Below, piece by piece: positions 16,962-26,758 of a DNA stretch of 26,758 nt. Below the pieces are notes generated by a model. The model was not told the origin of the DNA. It did no database searches and was given only the letters and a program-made list of their open reading frames with translations. A program made the translations under genes and the position numbers. Each line of letters starts with the position of its first letter. Within the stretch, counting starts at the first letter, position 1. The DNA comes from Silene noctiflora (Eukaryota > Streptophyta > Magnoliopsida > Caryophyllales > Caryophyllaceae): assembly GCA_009801015.1 (NCBI GenBank), contig VHZZ01004429.1, forward strand, positions 16,967 to 43,724, written 5' to 3'.

Positions 16962-19900
16962 TCATTCCTTAGCAGCTTCAGGGAGAGCAGCAGCAGGAGC
17001 AGGGCCTCCAGTTGTTGGGCTGGTAAACAAAAATGTCATTTATAATCAGTAATTGCAACAAACCTGTCTTAAGTAGATTGTCGTATGATACGTTTTGGTA
17101 AGATGTGAATTTTAAGGTCAGAGGGTAAGTTTTAACAATGAATTTCAAGAGCTCATGCTGCCTTGTGAATCCTCAGAATGTCTTTACCATTACTTAATGT
17201 AGGATTTATTGACCAAAAAATTACCCAACAGGAGTGTCCCGAAAAAATTGGCTTAAGACATGAGAATAACGACATTAAATGCATTTTGTTAATATACTTA
17301 CAGTCCAACAAACACTTTGAATGCATCATAGATTCCCCATTGTGCTCCGGTGAGGGTACCAATCATCACAATACGTAGAGGAAGTCCACGTGTGAATAGA
17401 CCCCACAGACCTAGCTTCTTCACAGCCTGCAACCAATATCACAAGTACATATTACACGAGCAAAACCCAGAGTTGGACACACCCATAAAAGGCTTGAAGA
17501 AGCGAAGTTTTGGTTCTTTTAAACCATCACATCAAATTCAAGAAGCAAAAGCAAGGGCATAGCTTCGTGGAGACATCTCTCAACGATTAATACAAGTTCA
17601 AAATTTATCCCTATTTAACTTTGGAGGTCAACTCTTCCACATTGCTTTTGTGAGATCTCCAATGTAGTTTGACCATGAGTTTCGGTATTCATGTAGTTTT
17701 TCGAGGTTTAAAATCTATTTTTATTATATAAAAAAAATGTAAATATCTCAATATATGGTCAATGCCTGGATTGCCTGCTATGAAACAAAAGACATGTAGG
17801 TTTTCTGGACACAACAATATGGTGGAGTTAGGGTCTCAGGAAAAACACTTTACTCAGTTATGTTGCTGAAATTCATCTGCAAGTTTCGGGTGCGAATACT
17901 GGTTAAAGTGTTGTGAAAGAAATTATGTTTGTGCCGTATAACGAAGTGTGGAAGTGTCGTGTCATGTTAAGCAAATAAAGACAACAAAAAAATGGACAGA
18001 GGGAGTAACTCGGGGTGCAATAACTTACATCACCAGCAGTAGCCCCCTTGGCATTGTTGAGGAAAGAAACAAGATTGTCAGCTGGATGGGAGACAACAGC
18101 ACATAGAACACCAGCAATATAACCACCAGCAAAGCTCACACCAAGCTGGAAAGGCTTGCTGCACTCACTCTTTGGAGTTGGGATAGCATGCTTGTAAAGC
18201 TGCTCAACAATCATCTCAAAAGACGCAAACTTCATCATAGTGTCTGCACAAGTAACAAATTAATTCAGTGAATATCTAAACTATCAAACAGCACTTTGGA
18301 AATTGATGGCAAGGCACTGGCATCGGAAGTTATGTCACTACGCTTTTTAGCCTATTACAAAACAGTAGGAACTGGCGTAACTAGTAAGTAATCCCTTTGT
18401 CCCCAGTCCCCACCAGTAGTTCACATATTCCATTCTACTGTGTTGACGTCAATAGCTTATATTTCCTGTTCAGATATATTTTATGTGTTAGATAGTGAGT
18501 CTTGAACTTTATACTCCGCTTGCATATGCTTACCTAAAACGTCAATCCAAAAGCAAACAATGATTTCCAGAGGAAGACTGGAATAATTCATTAAAGATTA
18601 CATCTAACTCATCTAAGGAAGTGTAAACTAGCTCCTAAAGCAAATGAAGCAGGCACCACTGCCATATACATCTTGTAAATTTTATATCAAGTAACATGGG
18701 AGAGACACTAAGATTCTAATCCTTCAGCAGGAATAATTAGACGGTAAGCAGTTAAGGAATCGTGTATCTCCTTGCACATGGATCCCAAAGCTCAAAAAAC
18801 TTAAAAAGTGAACTAGTGAGCATTTGAGCATGACACTGCAATAATAAAACCAAATGCATACATATACCCTATTCCATTTGGTAAAAATATTTCCGTGTAG
18901 AGGATTGCTTAACACAAAAAGTCTACAAACATTAAAATAAGGTGCTTCATGTACTAGGTACATGATAATAATTATACATATACTTCTCTGGGTTTTAATA
19001 GAAGTTATCCTCGATTTTCTGAGGTAGCCGCTTGATTTTAAGAAAAATAGTAACTTAAAAAAGATTATAAGACTCTTGGCGAAAAATACTTTCAAACAAG
19101 TATATTTTTCATAACGTGTGCTTGTGTATTGACGATGAAGATTGAAGAAAAAAGGGAGCATCTCAAAAAGTGAGAACTTGCTAAAAAAATAAAGAACATA
19201 GGTATAGAACCACAAGCAGACAGTGATCTTACATGGAATCTGGCGACCCCAAAGAGGAACCAAACCCCTGTACAACCTGAAAGATAGCAATAGCCCGTCA
19301 GAAAAAAATATATCCAACCAAAAACAAGAGCATCATACCGTCTTTCAATAAAATATGATAAATACACTGATAAAAAATTAAAAACAATGTAAGAAGTTAA
19401 GAACCTACCCGCCAAATCCATCGGCCTTAACAAACTTAGGAAACCCGTCACTCATGCCTCTGGCAAAACCAGGTTGTGTCTGAACCCTGACTTTAACTGC
19501 CTCTAAGGGGCAAAGGGCAACATCGGCAATCACTTCAGCTGATGCTGAACCAGCAAGGTAGATGAGTGTCTTGTACTTGGCAGCATTCTCTGGCCCCGCA
19601 AGGTCAGAGTAGTACTTCTTGAAGAATTCGTAGAACCCAAATTTGCAGGCGCCCTGGGCACTGTAACCGAGAAGAGTCGGTACCCAACCCCTGAAGAAGC
19701 CTCTTAGTCCTTGCTCTTTGGCAAGAACACCAAAGCCAGAAGAGATGCTTTTGTACTTGGCTGGGTCAATCTGGAAACACAAACGCAATGATCAAACACC
19801 GTAATCACAAGTCAAAGAATAAAATAAGCCTAAAATAGCTCTACATTAAACAACGTACAAAAAAACATCTACTCACAGTTTCACACACAAACCATACAGT

Positions 19901-21479
19901 TTTACTTAAGAGAAAGTCAACAATTATTTGATTACATGCTGTAAAATAAAGAACAAACTGACATTCTTACAAGTCAAATCATAGTCGAATCAAATCCAAA
20001 CCAGTACGATTAATTTCCTAGATCTACAATTTAAAACACGCTGTAAAATCAATAAGAATTTAATAGTGACACCATAAACACAAGTTCAGATTCAGCAGCA
20101 TCAAGCGTGACAGGCAGATGCGATGATCTCATAAATTTTCAGATCGGTAAATCCATAGCACTATGATTAATTTTCTCAATCTAAACTAAGCAAACTACAA
20201 TCCATTGGAAAAGACGATAACCACAAAAATGAACAACAGATTATCATGATTACAACAAAAGCTGAATCCCAAACCAACTGCCGTTAAGAATTTAAGAACA
20301 CCCTAAAACAAGTAAAATTAATCTCACCAGCAACATGCTTCACAAGCAGATGCGATTATCTCAGAGGATTACCTAAAACTAAAAACATACTTCAACTGCA
20401 AACTAATACTTCCTCCTTCCTTTGTTCAATTGCATAGTATACCTTAATCCGAATCTCAATCAAATTCGTAATCGAATGAAAAGTAATATCTCCATGAAAC
20501 ATTCATTTTCTACAAAGCTTCATTTATAGGCTAACTCTTCAAAAATCCGATTAAGCTAATACAAAATCAATGAGCAATCCCAAATTCAAATCCATAATTA
20601 TAAACTAAATCAATCTAAATCGCCGCAATTTCTACAAAGCTTCATTACTACGCTAGCTCTTCCTAAATCCGATTAAACGAATACAAAATTAATGGACAAT
20701 CTTCAATTCAAATCCATAATTATAAACTAAAACAATCTTAAATCGACGCATTTTCTACAAAGCTTCATTACTACGCCAACTCTTCATAAATTCGATTAAA
20801 CGAATACAAAATCAATGAACAATCTCCAATTCAAATCCATAATTATAAATAAAATCAATCTAAATCGACGCATTTTCTACAAAGCTTCATTACTACGCTA
20901 GCTCTTCCTAAATCCGATTAAACGAATACAAAATCAATGAACAATCTCAATTTCAAATCATAAATTCAAATCCATAATTATAAACCAAATCAATCAAAAT
21001 CAACGCATTTTCTACAATATCAGATTAACAAACAAACATTAACATTAACATCAACAAAATTGCAGAAATCAGTAAAGAATAACAGCAGATCTTCAGATCT
21101 AAACCTAAAAAACTCGGATCTAACAAAAAAAAACCCTAAAAAAGTCAAATTAAATAGCAAAAAAAGATGATTATACCTGCATATTACATTTGACAAGATC
21201 AAGAGGAGTAACAGCCATATGAGTAAGACCACAGCTAAGAATACCACCAAAAGTACAAGCAGCATAAAACTCAGGCGAGTACAACTCAATCTTCTTCGAC
21301 GACTCACTCGGAGAAGGAATCATGAATTTGCCATTTTCAGAGGATAAACTAGGGTTGTTTGAGTTCGCAACGACGGCGTTTTTGTTGAGAGCTCCAAGAG
21401 TGTTGGAGGAGTAAAGGAAGGACGGAAGTAGAGAAGATGATGATGGAGATCTGGTAGGGTTTTCAGTGAAGAACACCAT
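16962..21479 (-). CDS. Mitochondrial phosphate carrier protein
   Basis: Minus-strand exons 21479-21177, 19770-19409, 19276-19233, 18243-18029, 17426-17302 and 17019-16962 join in frame to 368 aa, close to the Arabidopsis MPT3 length as I recall it. The first in-frame ATG is at 21479, followed by a Ser-rich presequence ([16 protein letters not shown]). Three carrier repeats carry the signature motifs PLDLVK (92-97), PLEAVK (189-194) and the degenerate PADNLV (290-295). Family-specific stretches include [42 protein letters not shown] and FSASE-like [16 protein letters not shown]. The protein imports phosphate into the matrix across the inner membrane (H+ symport or OH- exchange) for ATP synthesis. 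All introns have GT/AG ends. Intron 1 is large (about 1.4 kb) and repeat-bearing. Intron 4 carries a dispersed repeat. Confidence 0.95.
17740..17965 (+). repeat. Dispersed repeat copy in phosphate carrier intron
   Basis: Words such as ATATATGGTCAATGCCTGGAT, GCTATGAAACAAAAGACATG and GGTTTTCTGGACACA recur in inverted orientation at 23390-23650. The copy lies in the carrier intron between the exons at 17426 and 18029. No terminal repeats or coding frame were recognised, so it may be a fragment of an unidentified transposon or a transposed gene piece. Confidence 0.7.
20505..21020. repeat. ~122-bp tandem repeat in intron 1 of carrier gene
   Basis: About four units begin TTTCTACAAAGCTTCATTA near 20506, 20628, 20751 and 20873, with a partial fifth at about 21008. 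The period is 121-122 bp; the last full unit is 135 bp because of a small internal duplication (CAAATCATAAATTCAAATCC). The units are similar enough to have been amplified recently or homogenised. The array lies close to the 5' end of the gene, within the first intron. Confidence 0.85.
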
Positions 21480-21595
21480 TGTTGAAGGAATTTTCAAAGC
21501 TTTCAGGAGAGAGTAATGAGCTCTGTCCAAAATGCGATGAAAACGCTACTTTCAGGGTTGAATTGGTGGAAAATGGTGAGTGGTTGTGTGGCGGG

Positions 21596-21604
21596 TTTTA
21601 TATG
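21596..21604 (-). promoter_or_regulatory. Likely TATA box of phosphate carrier gene
   Basis: Read on the minus strand, CCATATAAAA lies about 117 bases upstream of the ATG at 21479. This would place transcription start near 21565-21572 and a leader of about 90 bases. Only the motif and its position support it. Confidence 0.5.
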
Positions 21605-23389
21605 GAGGGTTTGACGAGTGAGGATAGAAGGTTTGCGGATTAGGGTTCGGGTTTTCGGGTATTTACGGATGGTGCCATTCAGTAGGTGAGACCCGATAAA
21701 CCAGTACGGATCATCTATCCCACTTTCATTTAGGTTGGGGTCTAGTCATTTCCGGTCTAGTTATTTTTGAGTCAATAATGTATTGAGTCCTTTAATTATG
21801 GGTCGCTTCGATTTATTTTGGGTTAGAATTTTGTCTTACTAAGTCATTTAGGGTCAATTTTGTTCTACTGGGTCAACTCGAGTCACTTCAAGATTTCAAG
21901 TGTTGGGGGTCACTTCGAAACTAGCAGGTCAAGTTCGAGTTTCAGGTAAAGTTTTATTGGGTCGAGTCATTTGAGTCGGATCAGCTTTAAAGATTTTTTT
22001 ATTTCAATTGCGGACAATATTTTCTCTAATAACTCTATTTTATGCTTAGTTATTATTTAAAAAAATGTGAAATATTTCGGGATAATATATAAACCGTTAG
22101 AGAATGCACAAGAATTAAATTATTGGGTGGGGACCTAACGTTTGTTGAGGTGTGGACTAGGGGATGGTGGGCAGCCCCTAAAGTTGAGGAATGGGGGGAG
22201 GTCATGTGGGAATATTCTTTTTAAGGGTTTGGAACTTTTGCAAAATGAAGCAATAATTATTTGTTTTTTTTAATATTATTTTTTGTTGATGTTTAGAAAA
22301 TGTGCTATAAGCTTATTAAGCTATAGTATTATTCATGACTCTAGGTGGGAAATAGTCTCATAAAGAAAGAAAGGAAAAATAAAAAAAGGTTGTCTATGAG
22401 TCAATGATTTAGTCTAGAATAATAAAATATAATTTTATTTTTAAAGTAGTACATAAGTTTGTCCTTATACAAAACTCTACATAATTTAGTTTCTTAAATA
22501 CGAAGTACTTGATATTGTACTTTTTTCTCTTCACGATGATCTTCAAGGTAGGAGCTATCTTTTTTATAGGGAATAGTTGTCACCTTTCGTAAGTAATACC
22601 TTACCAATTTACCATCGTGACACCATATGAGGATACAAAGATAGTAGACAACATAAACTATTACATGAGACCGTTCCATAGTTTATCACTCACCATCTCC
22701 TTTCGCCTTTGTCTACTACCCCCCAAGCATTAGTCTCCTAATTTGTCTTCTCATTCAAACGGCTATTAATCCCTTAATAATTACCCTGCAAGCGACTCCT
22801 AAATAATCATATGATTGTTTTGAAAGGGATACACATTTTTTTTTGGGCACAAATTCTCACTTAAGACGACCACTTAAAACAGGTCAAGTATCATACTTCT
22901 TATGTATATAAAAATAAATGTATTATTTTACCCCTATGTACCTTTATACATACACAATAACACAAGTGGTATATACTTGACCCGTGTCGTAGGGCGACTT
23001 GCTTTGCCCCTTTCTCCTAGTATTCAGCCGCTTCTCCAAAACCAACCCACGACTTGTCAAACAGTCTCTCTTGTAAAGGTTGCAAGGAACATTTTGCAAA
23101 TGAAAGGCGTGCCAATTGCCAATTGCCAATTGCCATATAATTTGGCTTAGTAAACATAGTATTTAAAGATTATAAACAATTGTATCTGTTTCTTTATCAG
23201 TGTTCTTTTGCTGATGCCAAAAGTTGCCTTCAAAATTTTAATAATGAAAATAAAAATCGCATCATTGGAGAACCGAGTATATGATTCTATGAATGCGGAA
23301 AGCCGCAAAGAAAAGTTCTCCCAGAGATAAATCAATACTTCTAGACAAGTTTTTCAGATGACCTCATGTATTTCACAACATCAATTTGG
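21605..23389. other. Intergenic region with decayed GGGTC-rich repeat
   Basis: The stretch 21640-21985 contains irregular GGGTC / GGGTCAACTCGAGTCA-like words and may be an old relative of the ACCCGA-rich element at 15794-16213 in the opposite orientation; no terminal repeats were found. The stretch 22000-23389 is AT-rich, with short low-complexity runs and a triplicated GCCAATT at 23109-23131. No gene is supported on either strand. Confidence 0.4.
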
Positions 23390-23650
23390 CTGCTTGCTGA
23401 GATGATACGACACTTCCACACTTCATTATACGGCAAGAACATAATTTCTCAGACAACATTGCCATGTTTGACACTCGTATCCGAAACTTACAGATGACTA
23501 GATGAGTGGCAGCAACATACTGATATAGGTGCTTGTCCCTCAGGGCTCAGACCCTAACTCCACCATCTGTTCTGTGTCCAGAAAACCTTCATGTCTTTTG
23601 TTTCATAGCAGGCCATCCAGGCATTGACCATTTGACCATATATTGAGATA
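23390..23650 (-). repeat. Dispersed repeat copy downstream of PPR gene
   Basis: This is the inverted counterpart of 17740-17965. Its reverse complement contains GTCAATGCCTGGATGGCCTG, CTATGAAACAAAAGACATG and CTCTAACTCC-type shared words, plus GAAGTGTGGAAGTGTCGT at the other end. It is slightly longer than the intronic copy because of small insertions. The 300 bases between it and the PPR stop codon hold no recognised feature other than the presumed 3' UTR. Confidence 0.7.
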
Positions 23651-23966
23651 CAGTTTGAGATGCTTACCATCTACAAAATTTTGTTGCGGATCAACTCCAA
23701 ATGACCCTGCTGTATAAATGATCAGATACATTGAGCATTGTCCAGTACTTACATGTTTTCCTTCACCGCATTTTCAAATGCTAACCATCATCACAAAACT
23801 GCAGAGAACTGAGTATGTTTTAATGACACCTCATGCAGCGCGACTAATCAAATTGATTAAAGTTAACCACAATTTTATGCATTATAGCCAAAGAGAAGAA
23901 TAAGTTCATCAATCTAAAACTCACATGATTACTTCGCTAATGACCCGCGTGACCGCGTCTCATGGA

Positions 23967-26132
23967 TTACCAGTAATCACCACATGAACAAATCCCGTCT
24001 TTAAAATGATGGAAACGCTTAGCATCTCTAACCACAATCTCTCGCTGGACAATCTTCGAAATTAACTTAATCACTGTATGACAGTCACCACAAACTCTAA
24101 GATTCTTAATGACATTGATGATAGTCCCTGGAGCAGTGTTCATAATTCCAAATGCAACGGCAAGCTTCTCGCTATGACCCCATAGGATCATTTCTTTCTC
24201 CTCATCATCGACATCATGAAAAACCGATGCTTTATCGGCCACATATCCAACTTCCTGCAACTTCATATATATTTTCTCCAAGTACTGGTATATTTTCTCA
24301 TGTTCAGGATGTTCTTTATCTCCAACCAAAAATACATGAAATTCCCCTTTGACCTCTACCAAGCTAAACCCCGGTGTTTTAATCAGCCTGTGATCTTTAA
24401 TTAAGGTTCTCATTCGTTCGACATCTTCCCACCTACCAGCATCAGCATACATATTAGAAAGCAGGACATAATACCCACAATTGCTTGGATCTAATTCAAA
24501 CAATTTCCTTGCAGAAATCTCAGCTAATTCTAAATTTTTATGCATCCTACATCCAGCTAATAACGAACCCCAGATCACAAAATCCGGTTCAATTTTCATC
24601 TGCTTGATCAAATCATATGCCTTTCCTACCAAACCAGAACGGCCAAGAAGGTCAACCATACAGCTGTAATGCTCAACCCCAGGTTCTAAACCAAATTCTT
24701 TTTTCATACTTGTGAAGCACTCCCAACCTTCATCCACGAGACCAGCATGGCTACATGCAGCTAAAACCGATACAAAAGTTATGTAAGTTGGTCTAACACC
24801 AGCCCTTTTCATATCATAGAAAACATTTAGAGCCTCTTTGGGATAACCATGCATCCCATAACCAGCAATCATTGCACTCCATGTCTTGACATTCTTGTGA
24901 TTCATGCGATCAAATACTCTTCTCGCCATTGAAACTCTCCCGCATTTGCAATACATATCAATGATTGAAGTTCCGATATAGACATTCTGCTCAAGACCCA
25001 TCTTAACAACCTATTAAACATGTGAATAGAGAATCTTGAGCTCGATATTCCAAATTAGAGTTCAGATAGTGCAAACAAGAAATGATCAACGGCTAGCAGA
25101 AAATTTCACATAGTACGAAGTCGAAGTCTAGCTCTGAAATACTACTGAAGATTAAAGACAATTAAATTGAAATACCTTATCATGAATACACCGGCCAAGT
25201 AGCAATGCCCCAGCATGAGAACAAGCCAACAGAACAGCTGACAAAGTCACCTCATTAAATCTAACACGACTACTAAACACCATGGAACGAAAAACTTCTA
25301 TTGCTTCAGAAGACATGCCACTTTGTGCAAGGACACCAATCATACTATTCCAAGAAACATCGTCTTTCTCCACCATACCATCAAACACCATCTTCGACAA
25401 ACCAACCTCCCCACACTTAGCATATGCATCCAGCAAAGTATTCCCTACACTAACAAACCCATCTAATCCCTTTTTAATTGAAAACCCATGAACCCCTCCC
25501 GTCACAAACTTATCTGACACCCGAGCACAAGCAGAAAAAACCGAAACCAAAGCCACCGCATCCACACAAGCCCCCTCAATCTTCCTCTCCTCAACCAAAA
25601 ACTCTTTAAAAATACCCAAAGCCTCACGAGGCGCATCATTCTGAACAAAACCCGTAATCATCGACGTCCAAGACACAACATTTCTATGAGGCATTTCACC
25701 AAACACCTTATATGCATCCCACAACTCCCCACATTTCGAATACATACCCACCAAAGCCGACGTCACAAAATCATCGTCTCCAAACCCGAACACAATCGCC
25801 TGCTGGTGGGCCTGTCGGCCCGATACAAGGTCCGACAACGACGAACACGCTTTAATGGTACACGGAAATGTCGAACGGTTAGGCGAAAGAGAGAGCTTTC
25901 GCATCGACGAGAAGGCTAGGAGCGCTTCGACTGAGTCGCCACCCCGAGCCAACTCGGCGATGACCGAGTTCCATGAATAAACATTGGTACTGTCAACGTA
26001 TTTATTGAACAATGGCACGAGGTTTCGGTTAGGAGCCGTTGAAAAGTAGTTATGATGAAATGTGTGTTTGTTGGATTTGTAACTAACTTTGGCGCGAAAA
26101 ATTAATGAGCGACAATTTGGGAAAATCTTCAT
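23967..26132 (-). CDS. PPR protein, DYW subgroup, At3g26782-like
   Basis: Two minus-strand exons, 26132-25176 and 25010-23967, join in phase 0 at CIHDK/VVKMGLE and give 666 aa. The start at 26132 ([15 protein letters not shown]) gives a basic, mitochondria-type presequence and a length near the Arabidopsis homologue. An in-frame ATG at 26279 would add 49 residues and cannot be excluded. The PLS-type repeats (for example [64 protein letters not shown]) are followed by E motifs and a complete DYW domain. The latter has HSE (598-600) and CxxC (CGDC, 626-629) zinc-ligand motifs and ends CSCGDYW. DYW proteins carry out site-specific C-to-U editing of organelle RNA; the target site is unknown. The 165-bp intron has GT/AG borders. 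Confidence 0.95.
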
Positions 26133-26279
26133 TCGACATTCGGTTGAAAAAAATTGATGAAATGGGAGATAGCAAAGAACTGAAGAAGTGTTGGGAGAAG
26201 CGGGAACCGAAGAACTAATGACGGTGCAAAATGGGTACAACCGTGCTCTCTCAAATTCTACGGTTAAAATGGGACCCAT

Positions 26280-26601
26280 CTACGACGAAAATGTAATCAT
26301 GTTTTAAATAAAAAGTTTCCAAAATAATTTTTTAAGTTATAACAGTTTATTATTAAAATAATTACTTTTATCGTTAAAATGAAAACATTTGACACGTTAA
26401 CTTGTGACGAAAAGTGTTCGTTTTCAATGAGGGTTGATATTCGTCAATCCTTAAGTTGGACGATAAATAAATAATAACATTATTATCCATCTAATCGTAA
26501 TAAACTAATAATCTTTGGATACTTGACAAAATACCACCGCTTTAACCAATACATTATGAAATCTTCAATCTTCCGTTAGTATATACTTAAAATCACAAAA
26601 A
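26280..26601. promoter_or_regulatory. Putative head-to-head promoter region
   Basis: This AT-rich spacer separates the divergent PPR gene (minus) from the possible plus-strand gene at the right edge. If both are real, they share a short bidirectional promoter. No individual element could be fixed. Confidence 0.3.
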
Positions 26602-26758
26602 GATGTCTAGGGTTCCTAGGGTTTGTCTCAATTTTTCTTAGCTTTTTCCCCTTCTCTCGGGGCTTCTCTCTCACAATTCCGTTTGTGAGTTAGGGCTTTT
26701 GTTTGTTTTTGTGGCTTTTTTTCACTGTGTTGCAGGTACAGAAGATGAGCGGAGCGCG
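26602..26758 (+). other. Possible 5' end of a gene cut by the window edge
   Basis: An intron-like acceptor (TTTTTTTCACTGTGTTGCAG, ending about 26735) is followed by GTACAGAAG and ATG AGC GGA GCG at 26745, running off the window. Upstream is pyrimidine-rich, leader-like sequence. An ATG at 26602 opens only 12 codons (MSRVPRVCLNFS). This suggests a spliced 5' UTR and the first codons of an unidentified gene; too little remains to name it. Confidence 0.35.

Noticed and set aside
18724-19451. Minus-strand frames of 197 and 119 codons
   Set aside because: They only extend carrier exons (the tail of exon 2 and exon 3) into intron sequence or another frame; the intron part is AT-rich and Phe/Tyr/Leu-rich.
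21480-21530. Upstream extension of the phosphate carrier ([16 protein letters not shown])
   Set aside because: The extension opens only with a TTG codon; the first ATG in frame is at 21479, and the stretch lies in the presumed leader.

Overview
This is plant nuclear DNA, very probably from a eudicot. It has spliced genes with GT/AG introns, dense AT-rich spacers, Stowaway-type MITEs ending in CTCCCTCCGT, and proteins of plant-only families (B3, CYSTM, PPR-DYW). The Stowaway consensus and the repeat style remind me of Caryophyllales, but I cannot fix a species. Four N bases mark unresolved consensus inside two GC-rich repeats.

Layout. (1) 1-11.1 kb holds three tandem, same-strand paralogues of a VRN1/REM-like B3 protein (1131-2404, 6916-8186, 9745-11033). 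Each has three phase-0 exons that I could reconstruct without a break, giving 230, 242 and 231 aa. Homology extends into both flanks, so a segment of about 3 kb was triplicated. The first and second copies are pushed apart by nested transposons: a hAT-like element with perfect 8-bp target duplications (4011-4603) inside GC-rich repeat, and a Mutator-like element (about 4711-6200) with a FAR1-like remnant and a foldback hairpin. (2) 11.95-14.38 kb encodes a 118-aa XYPPX/CYSTM protein with three exons and MITE-rich introns. (3) 15.2-16.2 kb holds two non-autonomous DNA transposons next to each other: a Mutator-type MITE with a perfect 9-bp target duplication and a hAT-like, ACCCGA-rich element. 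(4) 16.96-21.48 kb on the minus strand is a six-exon mitochondrial phosphate carrier gene (368 aa), with a tandem repeat of about 122 bp in its first intron. (5) 23.97-26.13 kb on the minus strand is a two-exon DYW-type PPR protein closely resembling Arabidopsis At3g26782. (6) The right edge may hold the start of a plus-strand gene, head-to-head with the PPR gene.

The genes form no operon or obvious pathway. The phosphate carrier and PPR genes are ordinary conserved mitochondrial genes. The dynamic part is the B3 cluster, a family that commonly expands in tandem. I found no clearly new molecular system. The best leads are a three-codon uORF kept at identical spacing in all three B3 copies, a MITE shared by all three first introns that dates the duplication, a stop-codon loss in copy 2, and the nested transposon architecture.
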